Part shown: in pieces, positions 24,487 through 38,949 of the stretch
Numbering within the stretch: position 1 is the stretch's first letter
Layout: each line of letters begins with the position of its first letter
Assembly: GCF_040954835.1 (NCBI RefSeq)
Contig: NC_090698.1
Location: forward strand, 22,565,501-22,629,500
Length of the DNA stretch: 64,000 nucleotides
Direction of reading: 5' to 3'
Source of the DNA: Lepisosteus oculatus
Lineage: Eukaryota > Chordata > Actinopteri > Semionotiformes > Lepisosteidae
Notes under the pieces: model-generated
What the model was told of the DNA's origin: nothing
What the model saw: only the letters and a program-made list of their open reading frames with translations
Databases searched by the model: none
Position numbers and translations under genes: made by a program

Positions 24487-24502
24487 ATAATCCTAGAATG
24501 TC
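24487..24502. repeat. Left target-site duplication of the Penelope-like pair
   Basis: ATAATCCTAGAATGTC is present here and again at 29078-29093, exactly bordering the 4.6-kb inverted pair. The outer one or two bases could belong to the element, so the duplication is 14-16 bp. Confidence 0.85.
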
Positions 24503-24587
24503 AGGTGGGTAGCTGCGTCAGCATGCGTAGGCTGCAAAGGAACAAGTAATAGGTTTATTCCATGCTGAAAAAAAGAAGAAAGAGAAC

Positions 24588-24624
24588 ACAACGTTTCGGC
24601 CGTAGAGCCTTCTTCAGGTGTGAG
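24588..24624 (-). ncRNA. Hammerhead-ribozyme-like core, minus-strand copy
   Basis: On the minus strand CTGAAGA is followed by AGGCTCTACGGCC, GAAA and CGTTG. This fits the hammerhead core CUGANGA - stem II (GGC/GCC) - GAAA. Hammerhead motifs are known in Penelope-like elements. Stem III would be very short here, so self-cleavage is not assured. Confidence 0.5.
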
Positions 24625-24790
24625 AGAGACAGGGCAGTAGGCAAAGGTAAAGTAGCGGGAGAACAAAGGTTTAGAGGGAGGAGGAGTGAGAGGCGGGAGC
24701 AGGGGACAGAAAGAAAGGCTAATCAAGAGGTGTGAAGTCAGAATGGGTGCAGAGAGGTGGGAAATGAAACTTCTAATGAATGGAGAAAAT

Positions 24791-26443
24791 TTAAAAGAAC
24801 AGTAATCTGTCGTTAAGGGAAGGGAGAATGTGTGATCCTAGCTGCAGAATAATTTTAGTTTCGGTGGTCTTTCTGATGTATGAGTTCGGAAAACCGTCTT
24901 TGAGAACACAGACGGAGAGATTAGAGTGGTCGTGGCCGTCAGAGGTGAAATGAGAAACAATGGGCTTGGAGAGATCTTTAATCTTCACAGCCCTGACGTG
25001 TTCTCTGAAGCGGTCTCCGAGTCTCCTTACTGTTACCCCAATGTAGATGGCTGGGCATTTACTGCAAGAGATACAGTAAATAAGGTTGCTGGAGGTACAA
25101 GATGCTGTCTGGGTGATCCGGAATTGTCCTGAGGGGCCTTGAATGAGTGCGGTGGTGGCTGTGTACTTGCAGGTGATACAGCGTGCTCTTTTGCAAGGGA
25201 AAGTGCCTGGTGTGGATGGTTGCTGAGGGCGGTCAAGGGAGCTGTGGACAAGGAGGTTACGCAGATTAGGTGGTCGGCGATATGAGATGATGGGGCGATC
25301 AGAAAAGAGGGCCCCAATGGAGGGATCATCCTGTAGGATGGAAAAGTTCTGGTTAATGGTCCTGGGGATAGGAAGTGTGTTAGGGTGGTAAGGAAGCACC
25401 AAAGGAATGCGGTTGTTACGGCGGGAGTTCCTGATCGCGTTGATGGTCCGGGGGGTGTTTTTGGCTCGGGCAAGGGCCCTGTCAATCACACTGCTGGGGT
25501 ATCCTCTGTTGATAAAAAATGAGTACATTTCGAGGGCTTGGTTTTCGAAGTCGATGTCGTCGCTGCATAATCGTCGTAACCTAAGGAACTGTGAAAAAGG
25601 AAGAGAGTTTTTAGTGTGGTTGGGGTGAAATGAGCTGTACAGGAGGTAGCTGTGTGAATCCGTGGGTTTGTAATAAACTGAAGTGGACAGTCGGGGGTAG
25701 TTGATAGACAAGTGGATGTCTAGAAACGGAAGAGTGGTGGAAGAAATGTTAACCGTATATTTGAGGGACGGGTGGAAGTTGGTGAAATGGTGCAGGAAGA
25801 ATTCAAGCTGATCGTTGGAGCATGTGGCGGCACCGACGCAGTCATCAATATATCGTTTGTAGAGGTCAGGGACATAGCCAGTGTAGGAAGCGAAGAAGCG
25901 TTCTTCTACCCAGCCGACAAAAATGTTGGCATAGCTGGGTCCCATTCTGGTGCCCATGGCAACTCCACTGACCTGTTGGTAAAAAAGATTATTGAAAGAG
26001 AATGCGTTCAGTGTGAGGACCAATTCTGCAAGGCGTACCAGGGTGTGGGTGGGTGGATCAAGCACTGTGCGTTTGTCCAGCGTGTGCTTGAGGGCTGTAA
26101 GGCCGTCATTATGGGGAATGACGGTGTACAGAGATGTGATGTCCATGGTAAAAATGTGGCATTCGGTACCCTGAAATTGGAAATCATTGAAAAGTTGGAG
26201 CGCGTGGTTGGTGTCTTTGATGTATGAGGGAAGATCTTCAACCAGCGGTCTCATGAGGCTGTCGAGAAAGGCTGAGATGTAAGTAGTTGGACAGTTACAT
26301 GCTGATACGATGGGGCGTCCAGGGGTGTCCGGTTTGTGGATTTTGGGGAGGAGGTAAAATTGAGATACCTGTGGGTGTTCCATGATGAGCCGGTTCGCCT
26401 CCTGGGGGAGCTCGTTGCTGCTGATAAGAAGGGAAATGGTGGA
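24791..26443 (-). CDS. Penelope-like reverse transcriptase/endonuclease, 5'-truncated copy
   Basis: An uninterrupted frame runs from the truncation point at 26443 to the TAA at 24791; the first ATG, at 26383, gives 530 residues. Counting from that Met, reverse-transcriptase motif A Asp is D81 (TMDITSLYT), motif B is GVAMGTRMGPSYANIFVG at 140-157, and the catalytic YIDD is at 178-181. A Cys-rich patch (CKRARCITCKY) precedes the C-terminal GIY-YIG-like domain (YCISCSKCPAIYIG, then RRLGDRFREH). The endonuclease reads YIGVTVRRL where Penelope-type nucleases, and the sister copy, read YIGETGRRL; both altered positions are strongly conserved, so nuclease activity is doubtful. The N-terminal part of the protein is missing because the copy is 5' truncated. 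It is a retroelement protein, not a host gene. Confidence 0.9.
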   Translation of the reverse strand, partial: STISLLISSNELPQEANRLIMEHPQVSQFYLLPKIHKPDTPGRPIVSACNCPTTYISAFLDSLMRPLVEDLPSYIKDTNHALQLFNDFQFQGTECHIFTMDITSLYTVIPHNDGLTALKHTLDKRTVLDPPTHTLVRLAELVLTLNAFSFNNLFYQQVSGVAMGTRMGPSYANIFVGWVEERFFASYTGYVPDLYKRYIDDCVGAATCSNDQLEFFLHHFTNFHPSLKYTVNISSTTLPFLDIHLSINYPRLSTSVYYKPTDSHSYLLYSSFHPNHTKNSLPFSQFLRLRRLCSDDIDFENQALEMYSFFINRGYPSSVIDRALARAKNTPRTINAIRNSRRNNRIPLVLPYHPNTLPIPRTINQNFSILQDDPSIGALFSDRPIISYRRPPNLRNLLVHSSLDRPQQPSTPGTFPCKRARCITCKYTATTALIQGPSGQFRITQTASCTSSNLIYCISCSKCPAIYIGVTVRRLGDRFREHVRAVKIKDLSKPIVSHFTSDGHDHSNLSVCVLKDGFPNSYIRKTTETKIILQLGSHILPSLNDRLLFF

Positions 26444-28824
26444 AAGAGGCTAAGGAATTTCTACGGCTGACAGCTCCACACCATCTTCCCTTCATAACTA
26501 ACCTCATTAGATCTCTCAACTCTAAACTCTACCAGTTTCTCACTACAGAGAAGGACAAAAAACTCAGTCATCTTCTACAGAAGAAAACCATCAACACCCC
26601 GGACACCCTCACCAACCCTAACCTTGTTGTCACCATACCTTCTGACCTTTCCCTCTCACAGGATGAGCGATCCCTCCTCAGCAAAGGGCTCAGTTTTGTA
26701 CCAGTTCCCAGGAAGCTGGACATCCCCCAGACCAATGTCGACCTTAACCGCTTTTACCGCAGGATCCGTCTCAGAGCACATTTTGCCGACAATTCCTCTT
26801 CACAGGCAGCTGATAACAACCCGGTTATTGATGTCATTAACAACATTAATCCCAAACAGAGCTGTTGGACTCCCTCCTCTGGCCGTTTTCCACCAGTTGA
26901 TTATTTCATCAACCAATGCACTAATCAAGCTCCCAAGGCACTCTCTATACCCAGTAAACATAGGTCTAACCTCACCCAAGGAGAAAATCAGGCGCTCCAG
27001 TCTCTCCGCAACAGGGATGATATCGTCATCAAACCAGCGGACAAAGGAGGTGCTGTTGTGGTGTGGCGTAAAGATCTATATATCTTTGAAGCCTCTAGAC
27101 AACTAACTGACACTTCTGCCTACCTCCCTCTCCAACAGGACCCTACCACTGACTACCAAAAGGAAGTGGTATCCACCATTTCCCTTCTTATAAGCAGCAA
27201 CGAGCTCCCCCAGGAGGCGAACCGGCTCATCATGGAACACCCACAGGTATCTCAATTTTACCTCCTCCCCAAAATCCACAAACCGGACACCCCTGGACGC
27301 CCCATCGTATCAGCATGTAACTGTCCAACTACTTACATCTCAGCCTTTCTCGACAGCCTCATGAGACCGCTGGTTGAAGATCTTCCCTCATACATCAAAG
27401 ACACCAACCACGCGCTCCAACTTTTCAATGATTTCCAATTTCAGGGTACCGAATGCCACATTTTTACCATGGACATCACATCTCTGTACACCGTCATTCC
27501 CCATAATGACGGCCTTACAGCCCTCAAGCACACGCTGGACAAACGCACAGTGCTTGATCCACCCACCCACACCCTGGTACGCCTTGCAGAATTGGTCCTC
27601 ACACTGAACGCATTCTCTTTCAATAATCTTTTTTACCAACAGGTCAGTGGAGTTGCCATGGGCACCAGAATGGGACCCAGCTATGCCAACATTTTTGTCG
27701 GCTGGGTAGAAGAACGCTTCTTCGCTTCCTACACTGGCTATGTCCCTGACCTCTACAAACGATATATTGATGACTGCGTCGGTGCCGCCACATGCTCCAA
27801 CGATCAGCTTGAATTCTTCCTGCACCATTTCACCAACTTCCACCCGTCCCTCAAATATACGGTTAACATTTCTTCCACCACTCTTCCGTTTCTAGACATC
27901 CACTTGTCTATCAACTACCCCCGACTGTCCACTTCAGTTTATTACAAACCCATGGATTCACACAGCTACCTCCTGTACAGCTCATTTCACCCCAACCACA
28001 CTAAAAACTCTCTTCCTTTTTCACAGTTCCTTAGGTTACGACGATTATGCAGCGACGACATCGACTTCGAAAACCAAGCCCTCGAAATGTACTCATTTTT
28101 TATCAACAGAGGATACCCCAGCAGTGTGATTGACAGGGCCCTTGCCCGAGCCAAAAACACCCCCCGGACCATCAACCCGATCAGGAACTCCCGTCGTAAC
28201 AACCGCATTCCTTTGGTGCTTCCTTACCACCCTAACACACTTCCTATCCCCAGGACCATTAACCAGAACTTTTCCATCCTACAGGATGATCCCTCCATTG
28301 GGGCCCTCTTTTCTGATCGCCCCATCATCTCATATCGCCGACCACCTAATCTGCGTAACCTCCTTGTCCACAGCTCCCTTGACCGCCCTCAGCAACCATC
28401 CACACCAGGCACTTTCCCTTGCAAAAGAGCTCGCTGTATCACCTGCAAGTACACAGCCACCACCACACTCATTCAAGGCCCCTCAGGACAATTCCGGATC
28501 ACCTAGACAGCATCTTGTACCTCCAGCAACCTTATTTACTGTATCTCTTGCAGTAAATGCCCAGCCATCTACATTGGGGAAACAGGAAGGAGACTCGGAG
28601 ACCGCTTCAGAGAACACGTCAGGGCTGTGAAGATTAAAGATCTCTCCAAGCCCATTGTTTCTCATTTCACCTCTGACGGCCACGACCACTCTAATCTCTC
28701 CGTCTGTGTTCTCAAAGACGGTTTTCCGAACTCATACATCAGAAAGACCACCGAAACTAAAATTATTCTGCAGCTAGGATCACACATTCTCCCTTCCCTT
28801 AACGACAGATTACTGTTCTTTTAA
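26444..28824 (+). pseudogene. Penelope-like reverse transcriptase/endonuclease, longer copy with one nonsense codon
   Basis: The frame is open from about 26465 to 28503, is stopped by TAG at 28504-28506, and continues in the same frame to TAA at 28822-28824. The sister copy has CAG (Gln) at the TAG, so this is a single C-to-T change. This copy keeps about 240 extra N-terminal codons, including LLSKGLSFVPVPRKLD and DIVIKPADKGGAVVVW, the region usually found before the reverse transcriptase. No in-frame ATG is present before the homologous part, so the true 5' end is also lost. The YIDD catalytic motif and a canonical-looking YIGETGRRLGDRFREH endonuclease motif are both intact in sequence, the latter downstream of the stop. 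Confidence 0.88.
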
Positions 28825-28991
28825 ATTTTCTCCATTCATTAGAAGTTTCATTTCACACCTCTCTGCACCCATTCTGACTTCACACCTCTTGATTAGCCTC
28901 TCTTTCTGTCCCCTGCTCCCGCCTCTCACTCCTCCTCCCTCTAAACCTTTGTTCTCCCGCTACTTTACCTTTGCCTACTGCCCTGTGTCTC

Positions 28992-29031
28992 TCACACCTG
29001 AAGAAGGCTCCACGGCCGAAACGTTGTGTTC
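28992..29031 (+). ncRNA. Hammerhead-ribozyme-like core, plus-strand copy
   Basis: CTGAAGA, AGGCTCCACGGCC, GAAA and CGTTGTGT appear in order, with CACAC just upstream able to pair with GTGTT-type sequence downstream (stem I). Compared with the minus copy only the stem II loop differs (TCTAC against TCCAC), leaving the GGC/GCC stem intact. Confidence 0.5.
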
Positions 29032-29077
29032 TCTTTCTTCTTTTTTTCAGCATGGAATAAACCTATTACTTGTCCCT

Positions 29078-29093
29078 ATAATCCTAGAATGTC
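29078..29093. repeat. Right target-site duplication of the Penelope-like pair
   Basis: ATAATCCTAGAATGTC is identical to 24487-24502 and directly abuts the right element end. Confidence 0.85.
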
Positions 29094-31489
29094 CAAGAAA
29101 TCGTTCTGCTATTCACTAGTTGAAGTGACTGCGTAAACATTTCTGATGAGACACTCAGGGAAAATGTCTCATTGGACTTCCAAGTGCTCTTTGTGAAAAT
29201 AACAACCACCCGTAATTATAAAGGCAGTATTTTAAGTATTTTGAGATTCATGAACTCTCTCAATGATCTTTTCCAGTCATTTTTGAACTAATACATTAAT
29301 CAGCAGCATTTATTATATTATTTTGGTTATATTTTTTTAGATAACTCTTTTTTATATATAAAGTTGGACAGCTTGGTGCTTTAGGTGTTTTTTGATTGGG
29401 AGGTGAATGGTTATTTTACATTATGTGCACAACAACAATAAAATGAATAATGATTTCCTGTTTGGTAACTGAAGAATTCTTTTAGTGCTGGGCAGTGACA
29501 AAATGCTGTTTTTAAATGGCACCAATTAATCAATGTCTTCTTTTTTTTTCTTAGCTATATTACAACTAATTTAACTACTGCTTTAATTCTTAACTAGTAC
29601 CTAAAACGCTCTTTTCATAGTTAAAACAGCTTTAGAATAACTGAATTTCTTTTTGTTCTTTTATACACTGAGAAAAAAAAGTTGGTTACTAAGGGACTTA
29701 TATACATTACCTGCTGTTAGATTTCCATATTCGTTAAGACAAAGAGCTGGTGCTATAAGCCTTTTCCTTCCTATCTACACTAAAAACCCAACCGTTCTCT
29801 TGTCACGACTTAAACCAGTACATTAAATAAGAACTTTACTGCTTCTGAACACCTCAAATTTTCCTGTTCAGGAAAATCAGTTGTGTTTTTTCTTGCAATA
29901 TTAGTGCAACTGAGAATTACCTTTGCAAATAAGAATTGCTTGACTTCCAGTGCTTCCTAATTCCACTTTTCCTTACTCTTACTGCTTTAACAATAGTATT
30001 AGAATGTTTCCTATGATATTGGAAAAACATGCAGTCTCACGGCACCAACAGGAAATTCCATGGAGCATCATGAACAATTCTGAACATGTTCTATTAATCA
30101 TTTTTTTCTTCGCCTTTTTCGCCTCAGACATTTACAAGAGAGGGCAGGTATTTCAAAGAAAAAGAAACCCAACTAAGTACCCTAGTCTAGAATTGTACCT
30201 TTTATTTATTCCCAAGATTTGAAATGAAAACATTTTGATGTTGATACAAGGTTCTTAAACTTTAAAGTTGGAAGAAAGTTAGTCAATCAACACTTGGTAA
30301 AAAACCATTTAATCTCAGAATCATCAATATTTCTCAGGTAACATTTACTAGATTTAAAACTTAAATTTACAGAAAAAGTGGAACTTGAGAAGTTGATTTT
30401 CTTCCAAGTTCGAAATGTATAAGTTACCAAAGCAAGCCAGTTATTGACTAGCAGTTTAATAGTCTCCAAATGTATTCAACTGGAGTTTAACAAAGTTAGT
30501 TACTAAGTAGGTAACTGCATCAGCACACACAAGATGCAAACAAACAAGTAAAGGTTTATTCTATGCTGAAAAGATCTGAAATTAAAGGACTCTGTCCTCA
30601 GAAGCAGAGATGGCTAAAAAAAAAAAAAAAAAAAAAAAAAAAAGACACTCTAGCTTGAATGTGGTGGTCACTACATTCAATGCAGAGCAAACAGCTGTTA
30701 CCAGGAAAAGGACAATTTACACTTGCAGGTTTTGAAAGCTAACCCACTCCCATAGATACTTGTGGGGCATACAATCTCCAGGCTGCTATTTAAGGCTGAT
30801 CTCAATGGGGTATCTTCAGCCTGTTCTATAGCAACACAAAAGGCAAAATTGGTAAAGCAAGTAACTACTTGGCTTTGTATTCAAAATAGCACCAGGTGTT
30901 GTAGGTGGAAAACAATTCCAGGACCTATTTTGCATTAGGGTGCCTTTGCCTCTTCAGCTCCACCAAAGAGAGCTAAGCAGTGAAAAGATTCCAAACTCTA
31001 CAAATTCATGGCCCAAAACTTATTTCTTCTCTCATACAGTCACATGGTGGCATATGCTTATTGTGTGGTCCAACATTTATCACAGGCTTAACAGCTGCAA
31101 CTATACAGGGTTAGGAATAGGACATACAATCTCTAGAGGTGCTGTATGCACACTGAACTAAAGACCAATTTCCAGGGGTTCACATTTGAACACTAACTTT
31201 TTGGCAGATATTATGGTTAGACATGGAATACTAAAGATCATGAAGGTCTTTAGTTGCAAAATAGACACCAGGCAATGGCAATTTAGGTTGTGTCAGTTTT
31301 TCTGGTCTTCAGTATAACGGAATTGAGGGAAGCCTGCATCAGGAAATAATTGCCAAAGTACGTATCCAAAGGGTCTCTGCAGCTGTTGTAGCACAATAAT
31401 CCCTTTTCACTTCTAGCATGCAACAGGAAATACACTTAAACCTTGTGAATTTGTAAAACTGAATGAAGAACAAAAAGATACCACCAAGC
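29094..31489. other. Intergenic region between the Penelope-like pair and ctsl
   Basis: No gene is supported. It holds a Penelope-like fragment (30505-30575), a poly-A run of nearly 30 nt (30617-30644) and otherwise AT-rich single-copy sequence. Confidence 0.6.
30505..30575 (-). mobile_element. Penelope-like 3' fragment
   Basis: The plus strand GTAGGTAACTGCATCAGCAC, then AAGTAAAGGTTTATTC and TATGCTGAAAAGA is the reverse of the element's 3' tip. No flanking duplication is evident. Confidence 0.65.
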
Positions 31490-31849
31490 AATTAATGGTA
31501 AAACTTTATTGGAACACACAAGTACAAAACATTCATTCTGTACACTGCACAGAACGGGGAAAAAAAAACCTGACAAAATAAGATCTGTGCACTGTGAAAG
31601 AGACCGCTGTCATCTCCACTAGGACCTCTATAATTTACAAGACAAAACTGAAAGAATCAAGTTTTAAAAAAAACAAAAAAAAATCACTAAAACAAGCAGC
31701 ATTGCAACAATGCCCTGGGATAATTTGTAAAATCACCAGAAGGTAAGATATGGTTTGTGGTTTGTCCAAGCCTCATTAAGGCTGTAAATAACACCATGAT
31801 CCTTTGAATCTTGCAAAGATTGTTTAAAACTCAGCTTGCCTCACATAGA
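31490..31849 (-). other. ctsl: ctsl 3' UTR with polyadenylation signal
   Basis: On the minus strand the stop codon at 31850-31852 is followed by about 340 nt and then AATAAA at 31510-31505, so the mRNA likely ends near 31490. Confidence 0.7.
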
Positions 31850-35131
<3,282 letters not shown>

Positions 35132-36250
35132 GGTGAAATATCTGGGGAAGAGGGAGAAAAAAAAAAAATTAGCTTTCGCATAAAACGAACACGTTGGTCT
35201 TTTGAAAGACCAACCTTAAGTTACCTGAATGTTAACGACGTATTAGTGTATGCATTATGAGGCCGAAATATACGGCAGAAGTAAACAGGATTTTATTTAA
35301 AAAAAATAATCGTGCGTTCTAGGCAAAGTTTAACTGAAGTGATCCATTTAACACGCACGCAGAATGAGAACTGGTCCCAATTGATAAACTTATCTATAAC
35401 AAACAGGAATCTACAAAGCACCTTAGAGGGGGGGGATTTGGGAGGCACTCAAACAGGACGGTTTCAGGCCGAATTCGAGGGACAAAAATGCAACAGAACA
35501 AAATGCCAAATTTAACCAGTAAGAAATGCGCAATACCTAGTTTGTATTTTTTGTGCGTTTACTGTAAAGCCACGCCGCGAGCCCATCTATTAGATGACTC
35601 AGACAGAGGCCTCTTTCCTAGGAACAGCTTGTTTTTGTTCAGCCACAGATCACGAGATCGGGCGTTCCCAAGCAGCTAGCTGAATCATTTCCCAGGGAAC
35701 AAAACCTGAAGTCACTTCCAAACGCAACCCGAAAAGGAAACCGATACTAAATATCAGCTTCAACACACAACAGCGCGTGTAGCCGGTAGTTTTGAATCGT
35801 CTTAAGTCACGTATTAATTTTAATTAAGGACAATGCATTGCCTTCAAGATTACAGCCACCAACGAACTGGCGTCCGAAACAACTGCAAACCCAACAAAGC
35901 CATCCCGACATATACAATCAGGGAACACGTACACATTTAGAGTCCGATTCATTATCTCATAGTAATGAATTGAACATTCTACAATACTATGTACGTGACC
36001 AAATTGTAATTATGCTTTAGCACGTTGTATAGAATCCACTGATCTAGTAATTATAAATGTTAATTCGACTCAAGGCATTTGAAAACACCTAAACGCAACC
36101 TGAAAAAAACGTTTAGGCCAAATTCATACAAGGAATTACAAAAAAATAAATAAATAAAGCTTATTTAAATTTTGAACAACTCACCTCTCCTTTACAACGT
36201 TGAGAATGTCCTGGTTTGTACACACTGCAACTTTATACAACGAGTTTGCA
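35132..36250 (-). other. ctsl: ctsl 5' UTR exon and first intron
   Basis: The start-codon exon extends to a splice acceptor after 35141 (minus-strand CTTCCCCAG). A matching donor (GGAGAG|GTGAGTTG) lies at 36185/36184, so a non-coding exon 1 probably covers about 36185-36250. The 1-kb intron between them holds no recognised element. Confidence 0.6.
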
Positions 36251-36264
36251 CACAGCTCAGCCGC

Positions 36265-36360
36265 TGGATTCTCTCATTGGCTGGAAGATCCTTACCCAAC
36301 AGCAGGATCCACCCCCGACCCCCTTCCCCGCACGTGATTTCACTTCACGTGACGAACTGT
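36265..36360 (-). promoter_or_regulatory. ctsl: ctsl promoter with CCAAT box and two CACGTG (CLEAR-like) sites
   Basis: Upstream of the inferred first exon, the minus strand carries CCAGCCAATGAGAG (CCAAT box, about 36274-36287), a C/G-rich block (36310-36330) and two CACGTG hexamers at 36331-36336 and 36346-36351. The second reads GTCACGTGAA on the minus strand, one base from the GTCACGTGAC CLEAR element bound by TFEB/TFE3 in lysosomal genes. Confidence 0.6.
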
Positions 36361-38949
36361 GTCCCACACTAAAGCTGCTATCTTTTGGGAATGTTTCATT
36401 TGGGGGGGGGGAGACAGGAAAAATATAACACGGGAAACGAAAACGTTTCCTCGTTTATATTATAATTGAAATAACCTCTGATTATAATTTAATGGAGGTT
36501 TCAAGTCTGTATATATACAATATGCAAATATTATTTATAATAATTAACACGATTTAAAGTAATTATAATGTATTGTTTCAAATCTTATTTTTAAAAGTGT
36601 CATCGCAAGTGAAGGAAAAATGATATCACTCCTGCAGGGTTTTCTTTTTAATACGCTGTGTGATTCAGTGAAGAAAATGTGTTCATGTATTAATAGGAAA
36701 ACAATCACTTCATCCTCCATGTAATAACACCTTAAGTTTTGGGTGCGATCTCCATGTGACGACCATCACATGGTTTAGGTTGAGAAATGTAGCCACGTCG
36801 TTGATTCGGTTCAGAAAAACAAACGCCAGCAAGAACATTTTCTTCAAATCACTCTATCATGTTATAATTAAAGTACTACATTTAGAAATGCAGTTAGTGG
36901 AATAACCCTTAGACACCATAGCTAACTATTCAGTGACTGAAAGCTGTTTAGGATTAAGTTGCTTTGAGAGTTAATCTTTGACAGGCATATTTCAAAGTTT
37001 TCTCAAAGCTACACCCTTATTTGCCCTTCTTTTTCTGAAAAGTGGTGAAAATGTTCAGTAACATTCCTATGGAAGCAGTGTGGTAGACCTATAAAAAAGA
37101 TTTGGAGAAATATATCAGCCTTTCATTTTACATATCACTGTAATAAAACCTTTTCTTCTGGATATTCTGGTAACTGAACAAATATTTTAATGTTTTACAT
37201 TCATAACACAATTAATAGTGGGCTTCTACTATTCATTTATGCACAGATATTTGGACTCTCACAGACATTTAACAAAATCTCACAAATATATTTAAAAGGA
37301 GAATTTTGTGCCATACTGTACAGCACCTATTCTGATGACATGTTCTTAGATTTTGATGAAGTGGCAACAAGGACATGTTACATGTGTTGCTTTATCAGTG
37401 ATTCTAGAAATAACAGAATTTTAAAGATATACACAACAGAAAACCAACAAGTCATTTTTATTATGTTTCTTTAAACTTCCAGCTATTAGGATCCTGAAAC
37501 TGCTGTTTGAGAGGCATCAGGTTGGAATTCCTTGCAACAAAGGCTGTTTTGCATTAAGCTAAAGTGTTTATACTGAAAGATTAACTTTTAGATGAGATAC
37601 AGTACAGTATTAATGGATTGAATAGTAACATTTTCTATTTCACATTGTTAAAAAACATTAAGCAAAATCATTATAGATCCCCTCACACAAGGTGGCATAA
37701 TTTCATGATAAATCATTTTCATTTTGAAGAAAAACTACAGCTTTACATTTGGTTCCCAGATGTTTGGGTATTCTGCTGGCAATGCAACTGGAAATGTGCT
37801 CATGCAACTTCTTGAGCAACTTCGGACAAGGAAATGACTTCTGTTCTTTTTAGGTCAATACCTAACAGTTCAGCATCTCCTGTAGTGTGATTATGAGTAA
37901 TGGTAACACACTGTACATTACTAATACCAACACTCCTGCAAATACAATTTACATTCCCAAAAGAATGTAAGCCAAGGTTTTCAATTTAACTTGTAAAATG
38001 CCCAGACTCCATTTTCAAGTGATGTAAGCAGATGTGACAGGTACTGTATATGATTGCTCTGGTTTTCTGCACATTTAAGGTCTGCAGCCTGGTAAACAGT
38101 AAGGCTTGTCTAGGCTCATCTGCATTGTAAAACTGACACCCGTGCAAGAAGCCTTCTTGTTGGATCAACAAAATCAGTGTTTAGTAAGTAAATACATTAG
38201 GAATTGGGATACATAGTTTGAATTGAGCTTAAACCTTCAGTGGTCAGAGGGATAGCAACATTTCCTGTTCCACAACAAGATGAAATAAAGATCCAGCTTG
38301 TTATAAAATGCAAAGCGTTTTTAATCTTTTTTTATCTGTAGGCAGTGAGGCACACTGGAAGTCAGCATTATAAATATAGACATTGATCTCACTAATTTCA
38401 GTGCAATAAAATCAACACACAATATTACACAATATTTGCCATTGCACTCTAATGTTGCATATCAGCCTTAAAATATTGTTAAAGAAGAATATTTGCAAAT
38501 GTAATTGATGTGCACATACAGTCCCTTCAGTAGCTCAGTTTTTAGTATCTAATTATCTAGAACTCGTCCAGCAGGTATCTTGAAAGAACTGATGACATTG
38601 ACAACAGGGATGACCGGCTTGATCCAGACTTCCATAAATGTTTGTGTAAAAAGTGCTTCTGGTTCTTAGTTTTAAATGCATTTCCTTGACTTCATCACTG
38701 CCTTTAAGGATTCTGAATGCTTGCATCAACCATTTTTGTCTCTTCCATTTAAGAATACAAAAGTTCTTTAGTCAGTGGCTGGGCATTCCTCTTAGCTTGA
38801 AAATGTACTTTGTTTTTTGTAACAACATTATCAAAACTCTACAAAATATTATATATGAAGTCTTACTGGTGGTTTTTACAATTTTGACATTCCTTGATAT
38901 AGAACCTATAAGTAAACTATATACTGACTTTCTGTTGACCTTTTTCATT

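Larger units (their letters stand above)
24503..29077. mobile_element. Head-to-head pair of Penelope-like retroelements
   Basis: A minus-strand copy (24503-26443) and a plus-strand copy (26444-29077) are joined at their 5' ends, with both 3' ends facing outward. The homologous arms are 24503-26443 and 27172-29077 and look nearly identical by eye. The 728 bp between them is extra 5' sequence of the plus copy. Each copy encodes a Penelope-type reverse transcriptase followed by a GIY-YIG-like endonuclease, then a 3' unit with a hammerhead-like core. A shared 16-bp direct repeat flanks the whole composite, so it entered as one event. The left arm keeps the full 3' tip (CTACCCACCTGA); the right arm stops about 40 bp earlier. 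Confidence 0.9.

Noticed and set aside
25772-26227. 151-codon plus-strand frame (and its twin at 27388-27843 minus) inside the Penelope-like copies.
   Set aside because: It is antisense to the reverse-transcriptase frame in both copies, so it is duplicated only because the element is.
24503-29077. Endogenous retrovirus or DNA virus insertion as an explanation for the reverse transcriptase.
   Set aside because: The motif set (GVAMGTRMGPSYANIFVG, YIDD, C-terminal GIY-YIG-like domain) is Penelope-type. There are no gag, protease, integrase or envelope reading frames and no retroviral long terminal repeats.
5267-31489. Looked for the mir-23b/27b/24 cluster, which lies near FBP genes in mammals.
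   Set aside because: No matching hairpin or mature-like sequence was noticed; in mammals it lies in a neighbouring gene that is not in this window.
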